From: Hyphobacterium sp. CCMP332 | GTDB taxonomy: Bacteria > Bacteroidota > Bacteroidia > Cytophagales > CCMP332 | NCBI GenBank assembly: GCA_014323545.1 | Contig: CP058647.1 | Location: forward strand, 750,001 to 814,000 | Length of the DNA stretch: 64,000 nt | Reading direction: 5' to 3' | Program-made: the position numbers and the translations under genes | Part shown: piece by piece, positions 17,752-26,231 of the stretch | How the letters are laid out: each line of letters begins with the position of its first letter | Numbering within the stretch: the first letter of the stretch is position 1 | The notes under the pieces: generated by a model | The model's database searches: none | The model's input: only the letters and a program-made list of their open reading frames with translations | Told to the model about the DNA's origin: nothing

Positions 17752-19197
17752 TTATCCTACTGATCCTTCCAGAGAAATTGCCAATAACTTCTGTGCTTCA
17801 ACAGCAAATTCCATAGGCAATTGTTTTAAAACTTCTTTTGCATAACCGTTGACGATCAAGGCTACCGCTTCTTCAGTGTCCAAGCCTCTTTGATTACAAT
17901 AAAAAATTTGATCTTCCCCAATTTTCGAGGTAGTTGCCTCGTGTTCTACTTGTGCGCTTGAGTTTTTTACGTCGATGTATGGAAATGTGTGGGCACCGCA
18001 TTTATCTCCCATCAAGAGAGAGTCGCATTGAGAGAAGTTGCGCGAATTTTCAGCCCTTTTGTGAACTTCCACCTGACCGCGATATGAATTTTGACTAAAA
18101 CCGGCTGAAACCCCTTTAGAAACAATACGACTTTTTGTATTTTTTCCTATATGTATCATTTTAGTTCCGGTATCAGCCTGCTGTCTGTTATTGGTAACAG
18201 CCACGGAATAAAATTCGCCGATAGAATTATCACCGGCTAAAACGCAACTAGGGTATTTCCATGTAATGGAAGATCCTGTTTCCACCTGCGTCCATGATAT
18301 TTTCGAGTTATCCCCTTTGCAAAGGCCTCTTTTGGTAACGAAATTGTAAATCCCACCCTTACCGTTTTTATCGCCTGGATACCAGTTTTGCACCGTTGAA
18401 TATTTTACTTCTGCGTCTTTTTCAGCATAAATTTCAACCACCGCCGCATGCAATTGATTTTCATCGCGCATTGGTGCCGTACAGCCTTCTAAATAACTTA
18501 CATAGGACCCTTCTTCCGCAACAATTAATGTTCTTTCAAATTGCCCTGTATTAGCTGCATTTATTCTAAAATAAGTGCTCAATTCCATTGGACATCGCAC
18601 GCCCTTCGGAATATAACAAAAAGAACCATCGCTAAATACAGCTGAATTTAAAGCCGCGAAATAATTATCATTTTGAGGGACAACAGAACCTAAATATCTT
18701 TTAACCAGTTCGGGGTGATCCTGAACTGCCTCTGAAAAAGAACAGAAGATTACGCCTAATTCCGCCAGTTTTTCTTTAAAGGTCGTTTTAACCGAAACAC
18801 TATCTATCACGGCATCCACAGCTACTCCTGTCAATCTTTTTTGTTCTTCAAGCGATATGCCTAGTTTTTTAAATGTTTCCAATAATTCCGGATCCACCTC
18901 ATCAAGGCTATCTACTTTCTTTTTCTTTTTTGGAGCTGAGTAATAGATGATATCCTGATAATTTATTGGAGGATAATGCACATTTGGCCATTTTGGCTCC
19001 CTCATTTTTTGCCAATTTCTAAAAGCCTTTAATCTCCATTCCAACAACCATTCGGGTTCATTCTTCTTTTCTGAAATGAAACGTACGATATCTTCATTCA
19101 AACCCGGAGGGGCTGAATCTGACTCAAAATCCGACTGGAATCCGTATTTGTACTCCGAGTTGGTTATTTCTTCCAGAATTTGATCATCCTTTGACAT
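17752..19197 (-). CDS. sufB: Fe-S assembly scaffold SufB
   Basis: A 481-residue scaffold on which Fe-S clusters are built. It has the family features [56 protein letters not shown] and the C-terminal [20 protein letters not shown]. Translation most likely starts at ATG 19197 ([11 protein letters not shown]); an upstream extension from 19236 adds 13 residues that do not resemble the family. It is the first gene of the seven-gene SUF operon, with a TAnnTTTG box 36 bases upstream. Confidence 0.97.
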   Translation of the reverse strand: MSKDDQILEEITNSEYKYGFQSDFESDSAPPGLNEDIVRFISEKKNEPEWLLEWRLKAFRNWQKMREPKWPNVHYPPINYQDIIYYSAPKKKKKVDSLDEVDPELLETFKKLGISLEEQKRLTGVAVDAVIDSVSVKTTFKEKLAELGVIFCSFSEAVQDHPELVKRYLGSVVPQNDNYFAALNSAVFSDGSFCYIPKGVRCPMELSTYFRINAANTGQFERTLIVAEEGSYVSYLEGCTAPMRDENQLHAAVVEIYAEKDAEVKYSTVQNWYPGDKNGKGGIYNFVTKRGLCKGDNSKISWTQVETGSSITWKYPSCVLAGDNSIGEFYSVAVTNNRQQADTGTKMIHIGKNTKSRIVSKGVSAGFSQNSYRGQVEVHKRAENSRNFSQCDSLLMGDKCGAHTFPYIDVKNSSAQVEHEATTSKIGEDQIFYCNQRGLDTEEAVALIVNGYAKEVLKQLPMEFAVEAQKLLAISLEGSVG

Positions 19198-19233
19198 AAA
19201 ATACTCTTTATTTAGACCAATTCTTAATAAGCA

Positions 19234-19241
19234 CAAAAGTA
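19234..19241 (-). promoter_or_regulatory. Putative -7 box of the SUF operon
   Basis: On the minus strand this reads TACTTTTG, a full match to the Bacteroidota -7 consensus TAnnTTTG, 36 bases before the sufB ATG. No good TTTG is seen at the -33 position. No Fur or IscR site could be recognised by eye. Confidence 0.45.
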
Positions 19242-19382
19242 ACCAATAATTTCTCAGTGGAGGCTTCTATTTGATACTTTTTTCAGATTGGATATTATAT
19301 TGCAAGTCAATTTATTTAGAAACAGTACAAACTGTCTTAAGTTTTTCGGTTATAAATAATTTTAAGCTAATCAGATACGATT

Positions 19383-21047
19383 ATGAAAGACTTTCCTTGG
19401 TTTAAAAATTATCCCGATTATGTTCCGCATGAAATCGATCCGGATAAATACGAGTCGCTTGTCCACCTTCTGGAAGTGGCCTTTAGTAATTTTAAAGAAG
19501 ATCCTGCCTATGTCTGCATGGATAAAGAATTGACTTACAATGATATAGATCAGATGTCATTGGATTTTGCCTCATATCTTCAAAATGAATGTGGTTTGAA
19601 AAAAGGAGACAGAGTAGCGATTCAAATGCCTAATCTTCTTCAATACCCGGTAGTCATGTTTGGAGTATTAAGAGCAGGCCTAATTGTGGTCAATACCAAT
19701 CCTTTGTACACACCACGGGAAATGCTACATCAATTCAATGATGCAGGGGTAAGCGCGATAATCATACTGGCAAATTTTGCCTATAATCTGGAAAAAATAA
19801 TCTCAAAAACCGGAATAAAACATGTTATTACTACACAGATTGGAGATTTTCACAGCTTTCCAAAAAAGCAAATCATCAATTTTGTTGTCAAGTCTATTAA
19901 AAAAATGGTCCCTGCTTATAAATTACCAAAAGCAATAAGTCTAAATCAGGCTTTAACCAGGGGAGCCCAATCCACCTTTGAAAAGGTCGATATCGATAGA
20001 AATGATACTGCATTTCTTCAATATACCGGAGGAACTACTGGTGTCTCAAAAGGAGCCATTCTTACGCATAGAAATATTATTGCAAACCTGGAGCAAAATT
20101 CTGCCTGGATGAGCAAAAGCCTGGAGAAACACAATGAAGTCGTAATAACTGCCTTGCCGCTCTATCACATTTTTTCTTTAACGGTCAATTGTTTCACAAT
20201 GATCCAAATAGGGGCGAAAAACATTCTGGTAACCAATCCCAGAGATATGAAAGCATTTATCAAAGACCTAAAGAAATATCCATTTACGGTATTCACAGGG
20301 GTAAATACCCTTTTTAACGGATTACTGAATCAGGAAAAATTTAAAGAGATCAATTTTGACAGCTTAAAAATTGCAATTGGCGGAGGCATGGCGGTGCAAT
20401 CGCCTGTGGCAAAACGCTGGAAGGAACAAACGGGCTGTTCGCTTCTGGAAGGTTATGGTTTAACTGAAACTTCCCCTGTATTGTCCTGTAATCCACTGGA
20501 TGGCTCCGATAAAATAGGTACAATTGGAATGCCTTTCCCAAGTACTGAAATGAAGATTGTGGACGAAGAAGGCAATGATTTACCGGTAGGTGATGCCGGA
20601 GAAATTGTGGCCCGTGGCCCACAGGTGATGCCGGGCTACTGGCAAAAAGAAGAAGAAACAAAAAATACTTTTTTGGCGGATAATTGGTTTAAAACCGGAG
20701 ATATCGGAATGATGCATGAAGACGGTTATTTCCAGATTGTAGATAGAAAAAAAGACATGATCCTCGTATCAGGATTTAATGTATATCCGAATGAAATTGA
20801 AGATGTGGTCATTGAACATCCAAAAGTTTTAGAAGTAGCTGCGGTTGGTGTGCCCGATGAAAAGTCGACTGAATGTGTTAAGCTTTTTGTGGTAAAAAAA
20901 GACCAATCTTTAAGCCGACAGGAACTTATTGATTTCTGCCATGAAAATCTGACCGGTTATAAACGCCCTAAACACATCGAATTCAGAGATGAACTCCCCA
21001 AATCCAATGTGGGTAAAATAATAAGAAGACATCTTCGGGAAAAGTAA
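19383..21047 (+). CDS. Long-chain fatty acid--CoA ligase (FadD-like AMP-binding enzyme)
   Basis: A 554-residue adenylate-forming enzyme. It has the AMP-binding motif LQYTGGTTGVSKGA near 213-225, GYGLTETSP, the YWQKEEET and WFKTGDIG segment, and the C-terminal DRKKDMILVSGFNVYPNEIE hinge and lysine motif ending SNVGKIIRRHLRE. The family activates fatty acids to acyl-CoA with ATP for beta-oxidation or lipid synthesis at the inner membrane. It closely fits the FadD group in length and N-terminus (FKNYPDYVPHEIDPDKYESL). It is a single gene divergent from the SUF operon, with a shared upstream region of 185 bases and a terminator behind it. Confidence 0.9.
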   Translation: MKDFPWFKNYPDYVPHEIDPDKYESLVHLLEVAFSNFKEDPAYVCMDKELTYNDIDQMSLDFASYLQNECGLKKGDRVAIQMPNLLQYPVVMFGVLRAGLIVVNTNPLYTPREMLHQFNDAGVSAIIILANFAYNLEKIISKTGIKHVITTQIGDFHSFPKKQIINFVVKSIKKMVPAYKLPKAISLNQALTRGAQSTFEKVDIDRNDTAFLQYTGGTTGVSKGAILTHRNIIANLEQNSAWMSKSLEKHNEVVITALPLYHIFSLTVNCFTMIQIGAKNILVTNPRDMKAFIKDLKKYPFTVFTGVNTLFNGLLNQEKFKEINFDSLKIAIGGGMAVQSPVAKRWKEQTGCSLLEGYGLTETSPVLSCNPLDGSDKIGTIGMPFPSTEMKIVDEEGNDLPVGDAGEIVARGPQVMPGYWQKEEETKNTFLADNWFKTGDIGMMHEDGYFQIVDRKKDMILVSGFNVYPNEIEDVVIEHPKVLEVAAVGVPDEKSTECVKLFVVKKDQSLSRQELIDFCHENLTGYKRPKHIEFRDELPKSNVGKIIRRHLREK

Positions 21048-21065
21048 TATCGATTTCAGAATTGA

Positions 21066-21089
21066 AAAAAGGGGCTCTCGCCCCTTTTA
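21066..21089. terminator. Bidirectional terminator after fadD
   Basis: AAAAGGGGC, loop TCTC, GCCCCTTTT forms a perfect nine-pair stem with A and T tails on either side. It can serve both the acyl-CoA ligase gene and the convergent GyrI-like gene. Confidence 0.88.
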
Positions 21090-21542
21090 TTAGTTTAATC
21101 CAACCTGTATTTCTATTTCATTGTCTGAGGAATTCTCTCCTATCCAGTTGTGATATACTTCTCTTATTTCATTAGAAGGTTTATGCTGCGCTTTTCCCAG
21201 GTCTGCGAAGATTTCGTGGTATTTTTTATCAAGGCCTTTCATGTCCCCTTTATAAGGGGTCGAAATACATTTCATCGGATCGATTGATTTGAAATGATAA
21301 GGACCATTAATTTTTTCTGATTTATTGGTAACCAGGGCTATCTCTAAATCAAATTCCTTGTCCAAATCCTCGCTTGCCCCTCTATAAATGAAGTGCGTAG
21401 GTTCCTTTTCTTCCAAACCCAGTTTATTCAGAGTTTCGTACATTTTGGGCAAATGTGACATCGCGATGTCAGGCACTTTTTCAAACTTGGCTTTGGTTTT
21501 AAATACTAATGCTGTTTTGGCTTTTACATTTTTTGTTTCCAT
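21090..21542 (-). CDS. GyrI-like small-molecule-binding domain protein
   Basis: A 150-residue soluble protein (VKAKTALVFKTKAKFEKVPD, then HFIYRGASEDLDKEFDLEIALV, THFIYRG and VYHNWIGENSSDNEIEIQVGL). The pattern of a FDLEIALV strand and a final EIEIQVGL strand matches GyrI/SOUL-like effector-binding domains seen alone or in AraC/MerR regulators. It could sequester or sense a small hydrophobic ligand; no ligand can be named. It lies 83 bases downstream of a WYL regulator on the same strand and may be its target. Confidence 0.7.
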   Translation of the reverse strand: METKNVKAKTALVFKTKAKFEKVPDIAMSHLPKMYETLNKLGLEEKEPTHFIYRGASEDLDKEFDLEIALVTNKSEKINGPYHFKSIDPMKCISTPYKGDMKGLDKKYHEIFADLGKAQHKPSNEIREVYHNWIGENSSDNEIEIQVGLN

Positions 21543-21625
21543 AATAATTGAATTTTGGTTAATTGTAAAAGCAAAGAAAGTGGCCCTTGTGACAGCCCTA
21601 TGTCAACAAGTTTTTAGAAGGGAAA

Positions 21626-22570
21626 TTATTTCAAATATTTTTTCTGAAGTACTCCAACCAAATCAGAAATATGTTCTAAAAGGGCGTGAGGACTAAGAAT
21701 TTCCACCGCGTTATCAAACATCAACAGCCATCTGGCGGTATAATCCATGGAAGGGCTTAAAAACTTCATCTCCACCTGATCACCCAAATCCTTTTCATCC
21801 ACATAGCCGTGATTGTATTTATCATTGCTGGTAAAACGCAATATTTCTTTTTTAAAACGCACTTTAATTTCTGTCAATTGGTATTGATCGGTCAATTGCT
21901 GCATATGTTCCTGAAGTCCCGGATGCGCATTTCGATCATAGCCATTTCCTGTGATTCTGATTTTTCCAATGCGATCCGTTCGAAAATCCCTGTATGCCTT
22001 TCTCATTCTACACCATGCCATCAGATGCCAGGCATCGGCATAAAACACTATTCCCAATGGCTCAATTTCCCTTTCAGATACCTGACCATTATAATTGCTG
22101 TAATACTTTATTTCGCAACATAAATTTTTTCCGATCGCTTTTTGAATTTCAGAGATAACAGGGTTTTCGGATTCAACGCCCAATCGTTTAGATACCAAAA
22201 GACGTTCATCCAATACATTAAGCACCTCCTTTCTTTCCGAAGGCAATACGGCTTTGATTTTATCAAGGGCATTTTGAAAAGCTTCCGCCACAACTTTATC
22301 CGTAAGATTCGAAATAAATTTAGCACCAATTAAAAGAGAATTGGCTTCTTCTTCACTGAACATAACAGGAGGAAGGTGATATCCTTCAACAAGAAAATAA
22401 CCCACCCCTTCCTGAGATCCGATTGGCACACCGGCTTCCTGAAGGCTGAGCATATCGCGGTAAATGGTACGCAGACTTACCTCGAATTTATCAGCAAGCA
22501 TTTGCGCTTTCACGATCTTTTTGCTTTGCAATTGAATTAAAATAGCTGTGAGGCGATCCAGACGTTTCAT
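21626..22570 (-). CDS. YafY-type transcriptional regulator (HTH_11 plus WYL domain)
   Basis: A 314-residue regulator. Residues 1-60 form a DeoR-like winged helix (MKRLDRLTAILIQLQSKKIV, MLADKFEVSLRTIYRDMLSL). Residues about 135-310 are a WYL-type ligand-binding region (IEPLGIVFYADAWHLMAWCR, YRDFRTDRIGKI). The family binds DNA and senses nucleic-acid or small-molecule ligands. The downstream GyrI-like gene on the same strand is a plausible regulated partner. The 450-base region upstream contains no complete gene. Confidence 0.88.
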   Translation of the reverse strand: MKRLDRLTAILIQLQSKKIVKAQMLADKFEVSLRTIYRDMLSLQEAGVPIGSQEGVGYFLVEGYHLPPVMFSEEEANSLLIGAKFISNLTDKVVAEAFQNALDKIKAVLPSERKEVLNVLDERLLVSKRLGVESENPVISEIQKAIGKNLCCEIKYYSNYNGQVSEREIEPLGIVFYADAWHLMAWCRMRKAYRDFRTDRIGKIRITGNGYDRNAHPGLQEHMQQLTDQYQLTEIKVRFKKEILRFTSNDKYNHGYVDEKDLGDQVEMKFLSPSMDYTARWLLMFDNAVEILSPHALLEHISDLVGVLQKKYLK

Positions 22571-23020
22571 GGATTAAAGAAAAAGAAATTTGGATAAAGA
22601 AAAAGAGGCTCGGATTTAATTTGGATTATGGATCAATTGATTTTGGGAATTTGGATTAAGTCCAACAATCATCCTTAAGCCGGACTCTTTAAATGTTAAT
22701 AAAATCTCATCGCACACGCCTCTGCAAACCTGTATGTCGCCAGGCAGAAATCTCAGTTGGATAAAGAGTGATAGTCTTTTATTGGCAAAGACTTTTACCT
22801 ATTTGTAAATGTATTTAGTCTATATCTTTATACCAATCCAGTCTACTGGTCTTTTCAAGGCTTTGCCTTCAAAGTTTGCTTCAGAAGCTTTAAATTCTTT
22901 ATATAGATCATATCTGATATTTCGTTCTTCTCCCTGATAACTCAGATTTGAAAGCAGCTGACTTTCTCTTCCTCTCTGAATGATTTCTTGAAAAGCAATA
23001 TTAGATGCTAAATGTTAACA
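22571..23020. other. Gene-poor stretch of about 450 bases
   Basis: From 22571 to about 22660 the words AAGAAAAAGA and TTTGGATTA recur irregularly, giving low-complexity AT-rich DNA without spacer-repeat order. 22680-22800 shows nothing recognisable. 22820-23014 holds an open frame without a start codon, listed separately. No RNA gene or clear promoter was seen. Confidence 0.5.
22820..23014 (-). pseudogene. Possible 3' remnant of an unidentified gene
   Basis: The minus strand is open for 64 codons ending in TAG at 22820, preceded by an in-frame TAA at 23015-23017. It has no ATG, GTG or TTG start at a usable place. The composition (QEIIQRGRESQLLSNL, YDLYKEFKASEANFEG, RPVDWIGIKI) looks like real protein, so it may be the tail of a truncated gene. 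It begins just downstream of the DUF1801 gene on the same strand. I do not recognise the family, and chance is possible. Confidence 0.35.
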
Positions 23021-23458
23021 TTAATAATTTCTACATGCACACTCATGGTGTTCATTTAGATAGGCAATGGTTTCCATACTTAGTTTTTCAACAATGGAAA
23101 TATCTATGTCGGCAAGTTTTTTAAAATAAATACAGGCTTTCCCCATTTTGTATTTACCCAATTCCTTTAAGAGCATGTCACTTTTTTCTGTTTTCGAATA
23201 AACGTAAAGGGAAAACTGAGCTTTACGTGGAGAAAAGCCTATCAAAGGGGCATCACCTTCGTGTCCGCTGGCATATTTGTAATGATAGCTCCCAAAACCA
23301 ATTATGGTCGGTCCCCACATTTTTGGTTCAAATCCTGACCATTCACGCATATATTTAATTAGTTTATAACTATCAGCTTTTTTCTGATCATTTTCAACAA
23401 ATGACTCGAGAAAATCAAATACGTCTATTGCATTTTCTGATGTTTTGTTTTTAGCCAT
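23021..23458 (-). CDS. DUF1801 (YdhG-like) domain protein
   Basis: A 145-residue soluble protein. It has the DUF1801 pattern: EWSGFEPKMWGPTIIGFGSY, followed by GDAPLIGFSPRKAQFSLYVY, and GKACIYFKKLADIDISIVEKL. Members include the B. subtilis frataxin-like YdhG and many small proteins of unknown role. The C-terminus ends in a short His/Cys cluster (HHECACRNY), which could bind metal; this is only an observation. It is a single gene with about 170 bases to the next start. Confidence 0.8.
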   Translation of the reverse strand: MAKNKTSENAIDVFDFLESFVENDQKKADSYKLIKYMREWSGFEPKMWGPTIIGFGSYHYKYASGHEGDAPLIGFSPRKAQFSLYVYSKTEKSDMLLKELGKYKMGKACIYFKKLADIDISIVEKLSMETIAYLNEHHECACRNY

Positions 23459-23632
23459 TTTGAATAAAGGTTTTTAACTCTTTTAAACCGTTTACAAACA
23501 AATAATTCAACACTTTAAAATAAAGCCAAGATAATTTACAAATTTAAATCACTCCTGAAATAAATTAGAATACTGGCTTATTAAGACTCCGATATCTAAT
23601 TGACCAACAATTACTTTAGAGAGCTATTTTAT

Positions 23633-25054
23633 TTAAGGCTTATGATGCATTATTATTAATTTTCCTTTTTTACCTTCTTTCCCAGGCTTGCCATTTTTGC
23701 CTTTTGAACCATTATTAACCGTCAATACTGATTCTAAAACCACCTTGAATAATGAGAGCAATAGTGGCTCGTCTTCTATGTCTTCATCATCATCCATAAG
23801 CGCCCCTCCACGTCCTTTCTTTCCGCCTAAACCTCCTTTGCCCGGCTTTCCGCCAAAATTTTCAATCACGAACAAAGTGGAATCAAGGGCCATTTTTGAA
23901 GAGGTATATAGTTTAATGGTACTGCCATTGCCTCCGTCTCCCCCATTCCCGCCATCTGCACCGTCTCCTCCCCAACCGCCTTCATACTCGGGTGTTTCAT
24001 CTCCTCCATAACCTCCACCACCACCATTACCACCCTGTCCGCCTTCACCACCCTCACATAACAAAGTGATCTTCCCTTTTTTAGCATCAATAATCAAGGT
24101 CTCTACACCAAAGTCTGATTCAAAAGCAATCTGAAGCAGGGTATCACCATTCCAGATATATTGTTCCAGGGCATAAATTTTCACATCAATACCATTTCCA
24201 CCCTTTTCGCCATCCCCACCCTTTTCACCATCGCCTCCATCACCAATCTCAGAACTAAATCCATGAGCTCCTTGATAACCGTCTCTGCCGGGAGATCCGC
24301 GAAAGTCCATAAAGTAGTTTGCTCTGTAATTAATCGGTATTTGTAATTTGCAGTTGAGATTTGTATTTTCTTTATGGTGGGCGTTTAAAATGATCGAACT
24401 GTAAATGATACTATCGCTAAGTGGAAGAATGACATTTTTTTCCCTTATAATTAATTGATCGGGTGAGTCAATGATATAATCATTTCGCGACACGGGATTT
24501 TTAGAGGGATTATGAATTATACCTTTTTTGGAATGTCGTTGAGAATAGAAAGTCTTGCCGCTTGAGTATGTCTCGGCAATCCAATAGGGTATTTCATACC
24601 CAGGTACAAGGCTGGCAGTACTATCGTATTCTAAAAAAATCTTCTCAAGAAAAGGAATCCGGATTTGAAGCGTTCGTTGAAAATCTTTTTGTTTTTTGGG
24701 CGAAACAAAGACCGTAAATGTTTTACTCGGTGACTTTAAAACATCTTTCCTGTTAAAATAAACACTACCATTTTTGAAATAGCCATGACTGACCTTAATA
24801 TCAAATTTATTCCATGATTTTGTGCCCTTATTTAAACCGCGGGTTTTTCGGATTTTGCCATTTTCATATTTAATAGTCAAACCAATACTCAAATGGCTGT
24901 CAAACTCCGGTACAAAATTAGAATCGCTACTTATACTAATTTCAATAATAGGATTTCGAGGGTATTTGCGCGCAAAAGATTCTGCACCAAACAGAATTAC
25001 CAAGATTAGAATACTATATTTTGGGATTTCTTTGTTAAAAAAATTTCGTCTCAT
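23633..25054 (-). CDS. Exported glycine-rich, collagen-like repeat protein
   Basis: A 473-residue protein with a hydrophobic N-terminal export signal (YSILILVILFGAESFA, residues 13-28). The first 250 residues look like beta-rich extracellular domains. Four glycine-rich blocks follow at about 253-289, 335-378, 401-417 and 449-464, with G-X-Y triplets such as GSPGRDGYQGAHG and GKNGKPGKEGKKGK and runs of GGDGG. Between them are short strand-like segments (VKIYALEQYIWNGDTLLQ, STIKLYTSS). The last block is lysine-rich and an acidic stretch (DDDEDIEDE) lies at about 421-429. No known family was recognised, and no lipobox or T9SS tail is present. A cell-surface or matrix role is inferred. Confidence 0.75.
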   Translation of the reverse strand: MRRNFFNKEIPKYSILILVILFGAESFARKYPRNPIIEISISSDSNFVPEFDSHLSIGLTIKYENGKIRKTRGLNKGTKSWNKFDIKVSHGYFKNGSVYFNRKDVLKSPSKTFTVFVSPKKQKDFQRTLQIRIPFLEKIFLEYDSTASLVPGYEIPYWIAETYSSGKTFYSQRHSKKGIIHNPSKNPVSRNDYIIDSPDQLIIREKNVILPLSDSIIYSSIILNAHHKENTNLNCKLQIPINYRANYFMDFRGSPGRDGYQGAHGFSSEIGDGGDGEKGGDGEKGGNGIDVKIYALEQYIWNGDTLLQIAFESDFGVETLIIDAKKGKITLLCEGGEGGQGGNGGGGGYGGDETPEYEGGWGGDGADGGNGGDGGNGSTIKLYTSSKMALDSTLFVIENFGGKPGKGGLGGKKGRGGALMDDDEDIEDEPLLLSLFKVVLESVLTVNNGSKGKNGKPGKEGKKGKLIIMHHKP

Positions 25055-25256
25055 TCAATCTGAATTCTCCTTTAGTGAATCAGAGATGCATAAACGATGC
25101 CAAAGGGAGTTTTAATTATGGATTGCAAAATGAGTAATGCGCAATGCTTTATGGTCAAATTGAAGTTTGAAGATTAAAAAGTGAAGTATGATTATTATTA
25201 ATTTGGCGACCCAATTAAATTTAATGCCTCCGTCATATCAAAATCAATAGAATAAA

Positions 25257-26153
25257 GTGAAATTTGGCAAAACAGTTCTAAAACCCGAGGAAATCGATTT
25301 TAGTCTTCCGGCTTTCAAATCACCAAGTCAGGAAATCAACAAATCTACTGATACACTAAAGGTATACACGGGTCAACCGATATGGTCAGCGAAAGGTAAT
25401 ATTGGCAAAATCTATCCCAAAGGCACCCGGCCCAATCAGTTTTTATACCACTATAGTCGACAATTTAATAGTATAGAACTCAATGCCACTTATTATAAAA
25501 TTCCGACGCAGGCACAGGTCATCAATTGGCGCGAGCAAACACCTGAAGATTTTAAATTTTGTCCAAAATTTCCTCAATTTATCAGTCATCGTAAAAAACT
25601 GTCTGAAAAATCGGATTCACTGGATGAATTCTTAAGCAATGTCTATCTGTTTGAAAATAGATTAGGCGTATCTTTTTTGCAATTGCCTCCGCATTTCAGT
25701 CCTGAGCATATTTCAGAACTCAAAAAATTTATTGATCTGCTCCCGGAAGATATGTCTTTTGCCATTGAATTTCGCCATGAAGACTGGTTTAGAAATAAAT
25801 CGGCATGGAATGAAATTCTTATATACATGCATGCAAAAAACATAGCAACGGTCATCACCGATACTCCGGGCAGAAGAGATGTTTTGCATCTCAATTTGAC
25901 CAGTGATATTGCACTTATCAGATTCAAAGGAAATAACTTGCATGCCACAGATTATAAAAGAATTGATCAATGGTCCAATAGAACAATTTCATTCATTGAA
26001 ACCGGAATTCGGGAACTCTATTTTTTTCTTCATCAGGAAGATGAATCTCTGGGAGTAGAACTGTCTCAACACTATCTAAAAAGGTTAAATACAGAATTGA
26101 ATCAACATTTCCGGTTTCCTAAAATTCTCGACCGACAAAGCTCGTTGTTCTAA
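25257..26153 (+). CDS. DUF72 (YecE-like) family protein
   Basis: A 298-residue TIM-barrel protein of the DUF72 family: YTGQPIWSAKGNIGKIYP at the front, HYSRQFNSIELNATYYKIPT, FKFCPKFPQFISH, a LQLPPHFSP segment, and FAIEFRHEDWF. The function of the family is unknown. An in-frame TAG at 25248-25250 leaves GTG at 25257 as the only usable start, so this gene uses GTG. It is monocistronic. Confidence 0.85.
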   Translation: MKFGKTVLKPEEIDFSLPAFKSPSQEINKSTDTLKVYTGQPIWSAKGNIGKIYPKGTRPNQFLYHYSRQFNSIELNATYYKIPTQAQVINWREQTPEDFKFCPKFPQFISHRKKLSEKSDSLDEFLSNVYLFENRLGVSFLQLPPHFSPEHISELKKFIDLLPEDMSFAIEFRHEDWFRNKSAWNEILIYMHAKNIATVITDTPGRRDVLHLNLTSDIALIRFKGNNLHATDYKRIDQWSNRTISFIETGIRELYFFLHQEDESLGVELSQHYLKRLNTELNQHFRFPKILDRQSSLF

Positions 26154-26184
26154 TCCGTACTGACCATTGAAATAATTAATGTTT

Positions 26185-26212
26185 TTTGATTCGACGTATT
26201 TATTTATTTTCG
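26185..26212 (+). promoter_or_regulatory. Possible promoter of the Omp28/PKD gene
   Basis: TTTG at 26185-26188 and TATTTTCG at 26205-26212, 16 bases apart, resemble the Bacteroidota -33/-7 pair (TTTG and TAnnTTTG) with one mismatch in the -7 box. The ATG is at 26232, 20 bases on. Confidence 0.4.
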
Positions 26213-26231
26213 TAGCTCAATAAAATCTATT

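Noticed and set aside
22600-22660. Irregular repeats of AAGAAAAAGA and TTTGGATTA upstream of the WYL regulator
   Set aside because: No regular repeat-spacer order and no palindromic repeat; not a CRISPR array. It is AT-rich low-complexity DNA.
23688-24011. Proline-rich plus-strand frame opposite the glycine-rich gene
   Set aside because: Proline codons are the complement of glycine codons on the other strand, so this is an antisense shadow of the collagen-like gene.
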